64,000 nt of DNA from positions 1-64,000 of the forward strand of contig JAKAJL010000017.1 of assembly GCA_021813805.1 (NCBI GenBank), read 5' to 3'. The DNA is from Pseudomonadota bacterium (lineage in GTDB: Bacteria; Pseudomonadota; Alphaproteobacteria; Rhizobiales; Beijerinckiaceae). The notes beneath the pieces were generated by a model. The model was not told the origin of the DNA. It ran no database searches and saw nothing but the letters and a program-made list of their open reading frames with translations. The position numbers and the translations under genes are program-made. Positions 56,569 through 64,000 of this stretch are shown here, piece after piece. The stretch's first letter is position 1. Each line of letters opens with the position of its first letter.

Positions 56569-56683
56569 CGCGCGATCAAACTTCAATTTGGGCGGTCCGG
56601 GCAGGCGGCGCAACCTAAAGGGCGCGGCAGGGGCGGTCAACACGGGAGCGTCGCGGTGTCTTCCCTAAAAATTTTTTCATGTT

Positions 56684-56708
56684 GGAACAGTAGCTTATCC
56701 TTCGTGTT
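56684..56708 (+). promoter_or_regulatory. EcfG-type general-stress promoter upstream of 56767
   Basis: GGAAC (56684-56688), 17 bases, GTT (56706-56708), the consensus used by EcfG/RpoE2 in Alphaproteobacteria. The GTT ends 59 bases before the ATG at 56767. The copy at 57180 has the same spacing and nearly the same distance to its gene. Confidence 0.65.
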
Positions 56709-56766
56709 GCTCCAGCATGAGACGAAGGCGGCAAGGGCGGCGCGTCCTTTCCGGGAAATATTCGTC

Positions 56767-57053
56767 ATGACCCTTTTTGCTCATATTCCTAAAGCCGCGA
56801 TGGTCGCGGCGCGCGTCCCGCTGGGCGCTCTGGCCTATGGGCCAAGCGCGCACGCTTTTGGCGGACATGGCGCCGGCGGTCATTTCGGCGGCTATGGTTG
56901 GGGCGGTTGGGGCTATCCCTACGGCGTCGGCTGGTGTTGCTGGGCCTATTACGACGACTATGGCTATTACGACGAGGCGCCACCTGCGTCCTGCGCCGGG
57001 CGCCTGTGCGCACCGTCCACGGCTGGCGGTGGCGCATGTACGAATATTGCTGA
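56767..57053 (+). pseudogene. Gly/Tyr-rich exported protein, apparently frameshifted
   Basis: From ATG 56767 the frame encodes a signal-peptide-like start and a FGGHGAGGHFGGYGWGGWGYPYG segment, in part GGHGAGGHFGGYG, matching the paralogue at 57265. That frame then runs as unrelated sequence to 57066. In the -1 frame from about 56999, the sequence PVRTVHGWRWRMYEYC followed by a stop at 57051-57053 matches the paralogue end HVHTRHGWRWRRVRYCYQ. A one-base indel between about 56975 and 57000 explains both. It may be a real pseudogene or a sequencing error. Confidence 0.65.
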
Positions 57054-57179
57054 GATCCTCGCCTGAAACGCCGGATCGTCGGCAGGTCAAGACCTTCCCC
57101 ACTCCGGACTCGCGCCGCTTCCTCGTTCTTCCGGGGAAGCCGCTGATTTTCGCTCCACAACTGACCCAGGCAGCATTTT

Positions 57180-57204
57180 GGAACGAAAGCGTGGCCATTG
57201 CGTT
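57180..57204 (+). promoter_or_regulatory. EcfG-type general-stress promoter upstream of 57265
   Basis: GGAAC (57180-57184), 16 bases, CGTT (57201-57204): a full match to the alphaproteobacterial EcfG consensus. It ends 61 bases before the ATG at 57265. Confidence 0.7.
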
Positions 57205-57264
57205 CAGCAAAGGTTCAGAAGCGTCAGCATAAAATTCAGGGAAAGGGTGTGAGGAGGTTTCGCC

Positions 57265-57747
57265 ATGGCGATATCCGATAGTGTGATCAAGGCGCTGTCT
57301 GTGGCGACGATGACGGCGGGCGCGCTCCTGCTCGCGGAGCCGGCTTTTGCGTTCGGCCATGGCGGCGGCGGTCATTTCGGCGGCGGTCATTTCGGCGGCA
57401 TGGGTCGCGGCTTCGGCGGCGGCGGTTTCGGCCGCGGTTTCGGCGGTGGCGGCCTTAATGCAATGCACGCCATGCCCGGCGGCGCGATGGGCGGGCGCTA
57501 CGGCCACTGGCATAACGGCTACTGGCGTCATGGCCGCTGGTACAACGGCGGCTGGGGCTATGGCGGCTATGGATGGGGCGGCTGGGGCTATCCCTATTAT
57601 GGCTGGGGCTGGGGCTATGACCCCGGTTGGTGGGGTGACGACTATTACTACGCCATGCCGGTCTATACTCAGTGCTATATTCGGCGCGTTCACGTCCACA
57701 CGCGCCACGGCTGGCGCTGGCGCCGGGTGCGTTATTGCTATCAATGA
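57265..57747 (+). CDS. Gly/Trp/Tyr-rich exported protein
   Basis: 160 residues. A signal peptide (1-30, cleavage near EPAFA-F) precedes a mature protein made mostly of G, H, F, W and Y in short repeats such as GGGHFGG, GGWGYGGYGWGGWGYPYYG, in part GWGYGGYGWGGWG. It ends CYIRRVHVHTRHGWRWRRVR, a basic tail with one Cys. Composition resembles sulfur-globule-like and other Gly-rich structural proteins, but that is only a resemblance. GAGGAGG is well placed before the ATG. An EcfG-type promoter lies upstream and a hairpin terminator downstream, so it is a single-gene, probably stress-induced unit. It is a paralogue of the broken copy at 56767. Confidence 0.8.
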   Translation: MAISDSVIKALSVATMTAGALLLAEPAFAFGHGGGGHFGGGHFGGMGRGFGGGGFGRGFGGGGLNAMHAMPGGAMGGRYGHWHNGYWRHGRWYNGGWGYGGYGWGGWGYPYYGWGWGYDPGWWGDDYYYAMPVYTQCYIRRVHVHTRHGWRWRRVRYCYQ

Positions 57748-57758
57748 GGCTGACGAAG

Positions 57759-57774
57759 CCGGCCTCCAGGCCGG
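57759..57774 (+). terminator. Putative terminator after the Gly-rich gene
   Basis: CCGGCCT and AGGCCGG form an inverted repeat with a two-base spacer (effective loop TCCA after opening one pair), followed by GTTTGTT. It lies 12 bases past the stop at 57747 and faces the convergent methyltransferase gene. Confidence 0.5.
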
Positions 57775-57781
57775 GTTTGTT

Positions 57782-58525
57782 CTAATCCTCGAAGATCCGG
57801 CGGCCGTGACGGTGAATATCGTCCGCCAACGGCGTGAAACGTCCGTCCGCTTCATGCAGAACGAAGCCCGGCAGCAAGGCGAGCGGGCCCTTGGAGCCCT
57901 TGCGGCCGCGCAGGATCACCCGCATCGCCTTCTCGCCCTCACGCGGGAAAATCGGAACCAGGCGAAGTTCGCCGAGCCGGCTGCGGGTCGCGGCGAGCAG
58001 TTCGGCCAGGGCGTCGGCGCGGTGAATGGCGACCAGGACTCCGCTTGGGCGCAACAGGCTGAGCGCGGCGTGCAGCCATTTCTCCACGCCGCCCTCATCC
58101 AGCACATGGGCCATGGCCCGGTCGGGGTCAGGGGAGACCCGCGCCGCGCCGGGCGTCAGGTAAGGCGGATTGGTGACGACGAGATCGGCGGCCTCGCTTA
58201 AATTCGCCGCCCTGCGCGCCCCCGGGTCGAACAGGTCAGCCTCAACCACGCGAACGCGGTCCGCAAGCCCATTGAGCGGAATATTCTCGCGGGCTAGCGC
58301 CGCGGCGGCGGGGTTCTTTTCAAGAAGCGCGACGCTCGCCTGCGGGTTCCATAAAGCCAAGGCAAGGCCGACAGCCCCGACGCCCGCACCCACGTCCACG
58401 ATCAGTCCGCCTGCGATTTTGGGCGCGGCGGCGGCGAGCAGGACCGCGTCTGCGCCAACGCGATGTCCGCGCGCCGGCTGGCGCAGGCTTACGCTTCCAT
58501 CGAACAGTCCGTCCACGTCAGGCAT
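57782..58525 (-). CDS. tRNA1(Val) (adenine(37)-N6)-methyltransferase-like protein
   Basis: 247 residues. It has the TrmN6/YfiC-type layout: the start VSLRQPARGHRVGADAVLLAAA, in part RQPARGHRVGADAVLL, the SAM motif IVDVGAGVGAVGLALA, the catalytic NPPY in LVVTNPPYLTP, and a late KAMRVILRGRKGS. The E. coli enzyme methylates A37 of tRNA1(Val); substrate here is inferred. The start is ATG 58525, overlapping the stop of the DUF2007 gene by eight bases (ATGCCTGA); the frame extends to 58639 only as overlap. The pair DUF2007-methyltransferase next to a polyprenyl synthase is a recurring Hyphomicrobiales arrangement. Confidence 0.88.
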   Translation of the reverse strand: MPDVDGLFDGSVSLRQPARGHRVGADAVLLAAAAPKIAGGLIVDVGAGVGAVGLALALWNPQASVALLEKNPAAAALARENIPLNGLADRVRVVEADLFDPGARRAANLSEAADLVVTNPPYLTPGAARVSPDPDRAMAHVLDEGGVEKWLHAALSLLRPSGVLVAIHRADALAELLAATRSRLGELRLVPIFPREGEKAMRVILRGRKGSKGPLALLPGFVLHEADGRFTPLADDIHRHGRRIFED

Positions 58526-58742
58526 CGCGCAATTCGCCGCCGAAGCCGGCCTCCCGCAACAGCCGTCGCGCTCTTTCCGCCTCGTCCGCGGGAACGCAGA
58601 CGCGACGCTGCAGAAAGCCGGCAGAGCCCTCCAGCACACTCATATGCTGATCAGCGACGAAAAAATGGACGCCAGCCTCGCGCAGGACCGCCTCGACGGC
58701 GGAGATCAGGACGATGTCGTTGGTGCGGATCAATTCGATCAT
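58518..58742 (-). CDS. DUF2007 domain-containing protein
   Basis: 74 residues, one small ferredoxin-like domain: MIELIRTNDIVLISAVEA, EAGVHFFVADQHMSVLEGS, and RRVCVPADEAERARRLL. This family is annotated as a putative signal-transducing or PII-like protein, with no firm function. It starts at ATG 58742 and its stop overlaps the methyltransferase start, so the two form an operon. It is divergent from the polyprenyl synthase with about 155 bases between. Confidence 0.9.
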   Translation of the reverse strand: MIELIRTNDIVLISAVEAVLREAGVHFFVADQHMSVLEGSAGFLQRRVCVPADEAERARRLLREAGFGGELRDA

Positions 58743-58898
58743 GATTGGGCCGAAAACGCTTTAAAAAGCATAGACTCGCGCGAAAAGTCCCGCAACAGCG
58801 GCGGACGATGCGCTTTGGCCCGGCCGCGACGAAAAAGCGGCTTTCCCTTTCCACTTCATGGCACTATGGTCGCGTCCACAATTCGAGAGGAACACGCT

Positions 58899-59912
58899 TT
58901 GGGTCTGGTCATAGCTTTCGACGAAAAATCCGGCGATTCCGGTCTTGAGCGGCTCGTCGCCCTCGTCGCCCAGGACATGAACCGGGTCAACCAGACCATT
59001 CTCGCGCGCACCGGCTCCGACGTGGCGATGATCCCGGAAGTCGCCAATCATCTGATTTCCTCGGGCGGTAAGCGCCTGAGGCCGATGCTGGTGCTCGCCG
59101 CCGCCGGACTGTCTGGCTACAAGGGCGAGGGGCACGTCAAGCTCGCCGCGGCGGTCGAATTCATGCATACGGCGACCTTGCTGCACGACGATGTGGTGGA
59201 CGAGAGCGACATGCGGCGCGGCAAGCTGGCGGCCCGGATGCTGTGGGGCAACGAGGCCAGCGTGCTCGTCGGCGATTTCCTGCTCGGTCAGGCCTTCCGC
59301 ATGATGGTGGAGGTCGGTTCGCTCGCCTGTCTCGACGTGCTATCGGTCGCCGCCACGGTGATCGCTGAAGGCGAGGTGATGCAGCTTTCCGCCGCCAAGG
59401 ACACACAAACCACGGAAGACGCCTATCTCGCGGTGATCCGCGCCAAGACGGCGGAACTTTTCGCCGCCGCCGCGGAAATCGGCCCGACGGTGGCTGAGCG
59501 CCCCAAGGCCGAGATCGAGGCCTGCCGCGCTTATGGCATGAATCTCGGCGTCGCCTTCCAGCTCATCGACGACGCGCTCGATTACGGCGGCCAGGCGGCC
59601 AAGCTCGGCAAGAATGTCGGCGACGATTTCCGCGAGGGCAAGATCACGCTTCCGGTGGTGCTGTCGTTCCGGCGTGGCTCGGAATCCGAGCGCGCCTTCT
59701 GGAAACGGGCGCTGGAACAGGGACAGATCGCCGAGGGCGATCTCGAACACGCGCTCGCCCTGATGAAAAAGCATCGCGCCCTCGAGGACACGGTCGAACG
59801 CGCCCGCCATTACGGCGCCATGGCCCGCGACGCTCTTGGGATTTTCAGCGACTCGCCATGGAAAAAGGCGCTGCTCGACGCGGTCGATTTCTGCATCGCC
59901 CGCGCGCACTAA
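58899..59912 (+). CDS. Long-chain trans-polyprenyl diphosphate synthase (octaprenyl/decaprenyl type)
   Basis: 337 residues from TTG 58899. It elongates allylic diphosphates with IPP to make the quinone side chain. The first aspartate-rich motif is LLHDDVVDESDMRRG and the second LIDDALDYGG; GGKRLRPML and KTAELFAAAAEIG are also conserved. Start: GAGAGG at 58885-58890 stands eight bases before TTG (MGLVIAFDE), as homologues begin, while the in-frame ATG 58866 has no ribosome-binding site. Chain length (C40 or C50) cannot be read from sequence. IPP comes from the MEP pathway whose ispG and ispH are also in this window. It ends five bases from the convergent ABC transporter. Confidence 0.9.
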   Translation: MGLVIAFDEKSGDSGLERLVALVAQDMNRVNQTILARTGSDVAMIPEVANHLISSGGKRLRPMLVLAAAGLSGYKGEGHVKLAAAVEFMHTATLLHDDVVDESDMRRGKLAARMLWGNEASVLVGDFLLGQAFRMMVEVGSLACLDVLSVAATVIAEGEVMQLSAAKDTQTTEDAYLAVIRAKTAELFAAAAEIGPTVAERPKAEIEACRAYGMNLGVAFQLIDDALDYGGQAAKLGKNVGDDFREGKITLPVVLSFRRGSESERAFWKRALEQGQIAEGDLEHALALMKKHRALEDTVERARHYGAMARDALGIFSDSPWKKALLDAVDFCIARAH

Positions 59913-59916
59913 AGTT

Positions 59917-61869
59917 TCAAGCTTCCGTCGCCCGCAGCAGCACCTCGTCGCGTTCGTGGCGCATCGCCTCGGTCTCGGTTTCGGGCGCGGCGAAAGTGTC
60001 GGTTTTCGGGGAAGCCGACGATTCCCGTTCGCGCAGTTGCCGGCGCCACAAGTCAGCATAGGCGCCGTCGAGCGCAAGCAGGCTTTCGTGCGTCCCGCGT
60101 TCGACCACCTTGCCCTTGTCCAGCACCAGGATTTCGTCGGCGTGGACGATGGTCGACAGGCGATGCGCGATGACGATCGTCGTGCGCCCGCGCGCGGCTT
60201 CGTCCAGGGCGGCCTGAATTTCGCGCTCGGTCACGGTGTCAAGGGCGCTGGTCGCCTCGTCGAGCACCAGGATCGGCGGCGCCTTGAGCAAAGTGCGGGC
60301 GATGGCGACGCGTTGCTTCTCGCCGCCCGAAAGCTTTAAGCCCCGCTCGCCGACCTGCGCCTCATAGCCTCCCGGCGCGCTTTCGATGAAACGGTCGATC
60401 TGGGCGAGGCGGGCGGCGTCGCGCATGTCGGCTTCGCTGGCCTCGGGACGCCCATAAAGAATATTGTAGCGGATCGTGTCGTTGAACAGGACATTTTCCT
60501 GCGGCACCATGCCAAGCGCGCCGCGCAGCGAGGCGAGCGACACTTTCGTGATGTCCTGGCCGTCGATCAGGATGCGACCCCGCTGGGGGTCGAAAAAGCG
60601 AAAGATCAGCCGCGAGATCGTCGATTTCCCCGCTCCAGAGGCGCCGACCAGCGCAAGCGTCCGTCCGGCCGGCACCTCGAAACTGATCCCGCGAAGGATC
60701 GGCCGCGCCGGATCATAGGCGAACTGGACGTCCTCGAAACGCAAGCCGCCCTCCGTCACTTCGAGCGGCGGCGCATTGGGCGCTTCGGCGATCTCGTTGG
60801 GCTGTTTCAGGATCTCGAACATCATGTCGATGTCCACGATCGCCTGTTTGGTCTCGCGATAGAGCGTTCCCATGTAATTGAGCGGCTGATAGAGCTGGAT
60901 CATCATGGCGTTGAGCATGACGAAATCGCCGATGCTGTCGTGACCCGCCATGATTCCGCCGACGCTGAGCGTCATCAGCGCGACCATTCCGACGGTGAAG
61001 ATGAAGGCTTGGCCAAAATTCAGTACGGCCAGCGAGACATAGCTTTTCACGCTGTTGCGCTCGTAGCGCGCCATAGAGCGGTCGTAGCGCGCGCTTTCGC
61101 GCGTTTCCGCGGAGAAATATTTGACCGTCTCGTAGTTCAGAAGCGAATCGATCGCCTTGGAATTGGCGTCGGAATCGCTTTCGTTCATCGAGCGGCGAAT
61201 GCCGATGCGCCATTGGGTGGCGAGTCGGGTGAAAGCGAGATAGGCGGCGATGGTCGCGCCCGTGATCGCGGCATAGCGCCAGTCGAAATGGAACAACATC
61301 ACCGCGAAGACGAGGATGAACTCCAGCGCCGTCGGCAGGCCGTTCAGCGTGACCATGCGGGCCAAAGTCTCGATGGCGTTGCGGCCGCGCTCCAGCACGC
61401 GGGTCAAGGCGCCCGTCTTGCGTTCCAGGTGAAAGCGCATCGGCAAAGCGTGCAGATGAACGAACACGTCCACGGCAAGGCGGCGCACCGCGTTCATCGC
61501 GACATCCGCGAAAACCGCATCGCGTCCCTGGTTGAAGCCGGCCATCAAGATGCGCAGGGCGCCATAGAGCAGGGTCATCGCGATCGGCCCGGCGAGGGCG
61601 ACCGCCGGGACCTCGCCCTTTTTCATCGCCACCAGCGCGTCGGTCGCCCATTTATAGGCGAAGGGCACCGCGATGGTCGCGAGCTTGGCGAGGACCATCA
61701 GGCCGAGCGCGACGAAAACGCGGCGGCGCAGGTCTGGCCGCGCTGTCGGCCAGATATAGGGCCACAGTTCCGCCAGGATCGGACCGAGCCGCGCATTCCT
61801 GCCTTTGATCGGCGCCTGCCCGCCTCGGTCACGCATCATCGCCTGCTTGGTTCGAAAACGTCTTACCAT
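59917..61869 (-). CDS. ATM1-type ABC exporter (fused permease and ATPase)
   Basis: 650 residues. The six-helix ABC exporter domain (about 45-345) contains GALTRVLERGRNAIETL and YETVKYFSAETRESARYD in part (NYETVKYFSAE), hallmarks of the ATM1/HMT1 group. The ATPase domain has Walker A GASGAGKST near 405, Q-loop MVPQENVLFND, signature LSGGEKQRVAIART and Walker B LVLDEATSALD. Mitochondrial Atm1 exports a glutathione-linked sulfur compound and bacterial relatives give metal tolerance; the substrate here is unknown. The acidic C-terminal ~40 residues after the ATPase are extra. The start at ATG 61869 is used. Confidence 0.92.
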   Translation of the reverse strand: MVRRFRTKQAMMRDRGGQAPIKGRNARLGPILAELWPYIWPTARPDLRRRVFVALGLMVLAKLATIAVPFAYKWATDALVAMKKGEVPAVALAGPIAMTLLYGALRILMAGFNQGRDAVFADVAMNAVRRLAVDVFVHLHALPMRFHLERKTGALTRVLERGRNAIETLARMVTLNGLPTALEFILVFAVMLFHFDWRYAAITGATIAAYLAFTRLATQWRIGIRRSMNESDSDANSKAIDSLLNYETVKYFSAETRESARYDRSMARYERNSVKSYVSLAVLNFGQAFIFTVGMVALMTLSVGGIMAGHDSIGDFVMLNAMMIQLYQPLNYMGTLYRETKQAIVDIDMMFEILKQPNEIAEAPNAPPLEVTEGGLRFEDVQFAYDPARPILRGISFEVPAGRTLALVGASGAGKSTISRLIFRFFDPQRGRILIDGQDITKVSLASLRGALGMVPQENVLFNDTIRYNILYGRPEASEADMRDAARLAQIDRFIESAPGGYEAQVGERGLKLSGGEKQRVAIARTLLKAPPILVLDEATSALDTVTEREIQAALDEAARGRTTIVIAHRLSTIVHADEILVLDKGKVVERGTHESLLALDGAYADLWRRQLRERESSASPKTDTFAAPETETEAMRHERDEVLLRATEA

Positions 61870-61911
61870 GCCATATAGGGTTTGTTCGCCGCCGCGCCAA
61901 CGCGGCGCTTT

Positions 61912-63024
61912 TCAGGCCGTGCGGCGGCGCCAATCCAACATGGCGTCGCGGAGGCGCTCGAACAGCCTTTCCGTCGCCGCGGCGGGGACCAGCTTGCGGT
62001 CGAGCGCCGGCTTTTCCAGGAGATGCCACGACAGAACGGCGCAGAGGAGCGTCAGCGTCGCCGCGTAGATATTCAAAAGGAGCAATGAAAGACCCGGGAC
62101 CGAAGCGATGAGCGTCTGCTGAATGGGAAATGCGTATATATAGACGCCATACGAATAGTCGCCGACACGATTATAGGCGCGGACCGGGCCTTCGAACAAA
62201 TAGGCCGCATGAAGGACGAGTGGACCAAGCGTGGCCAGATAGACTGGGAGAAAGGTGGCCGAACTCAGCGAGGCCACGGCGAGCGCGGCGGTCAGGACGC
62301 CGAGGCGAAAATAGGACAAATTGATCCGCGCGCGCCACATCTGGAGCGCTGCGCCATAGAAAAACATGAAGGTCGGAACCAAAGCCGCTTCGCGCGCATG
62401 CTGGACGAAAAAAATCCGCAGGACGAGCGCCATCAGGACAAGCGCCGCCGTCGCCGTTCCAAAGCGGAAGGCGCTGCCCCTCCATGCGGGCCTGAATGCA
62501 AGCAGGACCCATCCGGCGGCAAGATATTCGTAAAGCCGCCATTCGATCGGCAAGGTCCACAGCGAGCCGTTCACCCCCGCAGTCAGCGGATTGCCTTCGA
62601 ACAGGCCTGGCAGCAGGTAGCGCACGCCATTCACGAGAGTGGCGCAGTGGAGGACATAGTCGCGGGTTATGGGCGAGCGGAAAAATTCCGCCGCCGGCAG
62701 AGTTCCGACGAACAGGCCGAGAATGGTCACAGTGACGAGCAGCATGACCCAGAGGGCGGGGAAAATGCGCATGGCGCGCCCCCAGATATAGTCGAAAATA
62801 TTGCCGCGCCCGAACAGGCTGCCGGTGACCAGGAAGCCGCTGGTGAAGAAAAAAACGTCCACCGCGACCGTGCCCGCGTCGAACACCCCGAGCGCGCCTT
62901 TAGCCAGGGGTTGCGCCGCGCCCGAGAGCGCGCGGCTGTGCGCGAACAGCACCGAAAAAGCGGCGATGACGCGGATCAGGTCGAAATTATTGTCCCTTCC
63001 GCGCGTCTCGCCCAGACGGATCAT
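61912..63024 (-). CDS. Acyltransferase 3 (OafA/NodX type) membrane protein
   Basis: 370 residues with about ten transmembrane helices. The typical start is RDNNFDLIRVIAAFSVLFAHS with the catalytic His and Arg, then FFFTSGFLVTGSL, and a central INGSLWTLPIEW-like block (VNGSLWTLPIEWRLYEY). These proteins O-acetylate polysaccharides, lipid A or lipids in the inner membrane; the acceptor is unknown. The frame extends to 63102; ATG 63024 with an AGG upstream fits better. No glycosyltransferases are adjacent. Confidence 0.9.
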   Translation of the reverse strand: MIRLGETRGRDNNFDLIRVIAAFSVLFAHSRALSGAAQPLAKGALGVFDAGTVAVDVFFFTSGFLVTGSLFGRGNIFDYIWGRAMRIFPALWVMLLVTVTILGLFVGTLPAAEFFRSPITRDYVLHCATLVNGVRYLLPGLFEGNPLTAGVNGSLWTLPIEWRLYEYLAAGWVLLAFRPAWRGSAFRFGTATAALVLMALVLRIFFVQHAREAALVPTFMFFYGAALQMWRARINLSYFRLGVLTAALAVASLSSATFLPVYLATLGPLVLHAAYLFEGPVRAYNRVGDYSYGVYIYAFPIQQTLIASVPGLSLLLLNIYAATLTLLCAVLSWHLLEKPALDRKLVPAAATERLFERLRDAMLDWRRRTA

Positions 63025-63117
63025 CTTATCAGGCCTCGTTTGGCTGGATTCCGGCGGTCTTAAGGATTTGCGCGGCGTTCGGCAAGCGCGGCCTTTCGCC
63101 ACGTCTCGCGAACGGCA

Positions 63118-63645
63118 TCATTCGTGCACGCCTGGAACGGCGGCCAGCGACGGAACAAGCTGGGCGCGCGGGCGGCGGCGGCCGAATTCGCCCTTGAACG
63201 CCTTGCGCCAGATCGCCAGAGCCTCCTTTTCGCTCGCGGCGGTGACGAAGCGCGGGTTGGTGGTCGGCAGGCCGTCGCGATCGAGGCAGGCTACCCAATA
63301 GAGATGCAGGTGCTTGGGATTTGTCGCCTTGGCCTCGCGCAGGAAATCAGCCGCGTCGCAAAGCGAATCCTGAAGATGGACAAGCGTCGATCGCTTCGCC
63401 TCCTCGGCGGATTCGATCGCGTCCGCCCACAGAGCGAGGCCCGCCGCCTCATAAAGATCGCCGGCGAGCTTGCGCGCCCGGGCGAGCGGCAAAGTCAGGC
63501 CCAATACGTTCGACCCGCGCTTTTTGGGGGCCTCCGGTTTCTTGGCGGCTCCCTGTTTTTTCGGGGCCTGGCGTTTTTTCGCAGCCTGCGGTTTTTTGCG
63601 CGCCGGTCTCTCCGCGCTTTTCGAGGTCTTGGTTTTTTTGGCCAT
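63118..63645 (-). CDS. Lysine-rich basic N-terminus protein of unknown function
   Basis: 175 residues. Residues 1-45 are a K/A/P-rich tail (for example KKRQAPKKQGAAKK) reminiscent of histone H1-like or nucleoid proteins. The remaining ~130 residues form a separate domain with ARARKLAGDLYEAAGLALW, LVHLQDSLCDAADFL and LHLYWVACLDRDGL; they look globular and cytoplasmic. I do not recognise the domain. The start is ATG 63645 (MAKKTKTSK); the frame extends to 63777. DNA or RNA binding is a guess from charge. It lies 93 bases beyond the acyltransferase on the same strand. Confidence 0.72.
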   Translation of the reverse strand: MAKKTKTSKSAERPARKKPQAAKKRQAPKKQGAAKKPEAPKKRGSNVLGLTLPLARARKLAGDLYEAAGLALWADAIESAEEAKRSTLVHLQDSLCDAADFLREAKATNPKHLHLYWVACLDRDGLPTTNPRFVTAASEKEALAIWRKAFKGEFGRRRPRAQLVPSLAAVPGVHE

Positions 63646-63698
63646 GATGAAGGGCTTCGAAGGGCGCCGCGTTTCGTTGGGGTCGCGACGACTATGCC

Positions 63699-64000
63699 CT
63701 AAAATGCGCGCGCGAGGAAATCGGCGATCCTCTCGCCAGACTGCGCGGCCTGCACGACGCTGTCGCCATCGCCGCAAGGCCCCGAAGGAGTCGCGCTCCC
63801 GGTCGCGACTTTCGGTCCGCGCGAACTGTCAGCGGAGGTCCGCTCCCACGCTCCTTCCGCGAGCGTTTTCTCAATCGCGGCGGGCCAGACGTCGAGGCCG
63901 GCGGCGCCGCGGCTTGCCGGCCCCACGGCTCGAGCCAAAAAAAGCAACGCGCGGCCTGTAGGGCTTTGTCGCGCCCTTCGTTGAGCAGGCCAAAGGTTTC
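63699..64000 (-). CDS. C-terminal part of an unidentified gene, cut by the window edge
   Basis: A leftward frame is open from the window edge to a stop at 63699, about 100 residues, ending SGERIADFLARAF. Interior starts such as TTG 63947 are possible, so it may be a small whole gene. It contains AAGLDVWPAAIEKTLAEGAW. A second leftward frame (ETFGLLNEGRDKALQAARCF at the edge) is also open for part of the way, so the frame assignment is uncertain. No family is recognised. Confidence 0.35.
   Translation of the reverse strand, partial: NLWPAQRRARQSPTGRALLFLARAVGPASRGAAGLDVWPAAIEKTLAEGAWERTSADSSRGPKVATGSATPSGPCGDGDSVVQAAQSGERIADFLARAF

Noticed and set aside
60940-61878. 312-residue rightward frame opposite the ATM1-type exporter
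   Set aside because: Antisense shadow, charged low-complexity composition.
62209-63063. 284-residue rightward frame opposite the acyltransferase
   Set aside because: Antisense shadow of a multi-helix membrane protein.
1-64000. tRNA, rRNA, CRISPR arrays, riboswitches, DnaA-box clusters, defence or prophage genes
   Set aside because: Looked for by eye; no convincing tRNA cloverleaf, direct-repeat array, TTATCCACA cluster or phage/defence gene was found. A dedicated RNA search could still find a short RNA.

Overview
The window is a stretch of ordinary bacterial chromosome, densely coded on both strands. Gene content and order point to the alphaproteobacterial order Hyphomicrobiales (Rhizobiales), plausibly the Beijerinckiaceae/Methylocystaceae branch. 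The pointers are the cluster rho-mnmE-mnmG-rsmG-parA-parB facing leuS-lptE-holA, a DUF4167 gene beside clpB, purK-purE beside a YdcH-type small protein, bdhA, two TadE-type minor pilins, and promoters of the GGAAC-N16/17-GTT type used by the EcfG general-stress sigma factor. Family placement is inference; no rRNA, tRNA or other strong taxonomic marker was seen.

Layout. 0-4.6 kb: the edge of an IS5-like insertion sequence, an unknown secreted protein, two TadE-like pilus proteins, an L,D-transpeptidase and the PLP-homeostasis protein YggS. 4.7-16 kb: the replication/segregation and translation core. leuS-lptE-holA run rightward; rho-mnmE-mnmG-rsmG-parA-parB run leftward with two parS centromere sites (14635-14650 exact, 11025-11040 one mismatch). 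16-32 kb: housekeeping metabolism, namely ispG and ispH of the MEP isoprenoid pathway, bdhA, ribF, an SbmA/YddA-like ABC transporter, a putative Fe-S uracil-DNA glycosylase behind a GST, a membrane histidine kinase, a Kef-type K+/H+ antiporter, glutamate-cysteine ligase, rsmE with a DsbD-N-like protein, and yqgE. 32-41.5 kb: a large GGDEF-EAL membrane protein with degenerate catalytic motifs, a GNAT acetyltransferase, an M16 peptidase with thrC, purE-purK, and two YdcH paralogues. 41.7-48.8 kb: protein quality control and release-factor methylation (clpB, DUF4167, prmC, htpG). 49-53 kb: three envelope enzymes (lytic transglycosylase, L,D-transpeptidase, SleB-type hydrolase) around one unknown cytoplasmic protein. 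53-64 kb: glyQ-glyS, two Gly/Tyr/Trp-rich secreted proteins (one apparently frameshifted) each preceded by an EcfG-like promoter, a tRNA1(Val)-type methyltransferase with DUF2007, a long-chain polyprenyl diphosphate synthase, an ATM1-type ABC exporter, an OafA-type acyltransferase, a lysine-rich basic protein and a partial gene at the right edge.

I found no defence island, prophage, CRISPR array or biosynthetic cluster. The observations most worth following are the paired EcfG-type promoters over the Gly-rich paralogues, the GGDEF-EAL protein that has lost key residues in both domains, a large AT-richer in-frame insertion in GlyS, the parS pair, and an unassigned leftward transcript ending in a strong terminator just before a heat-shock-type htpG promoter. 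ispG and ispH plus the polyprenyl synthase form a scattered isoprenoid/quinone set; parA/parB/parS form a complete segregation module. Several start sites were moved inward from the longest reading frame on ribosome-binding-site or homology grounds; these are noted in each entry.
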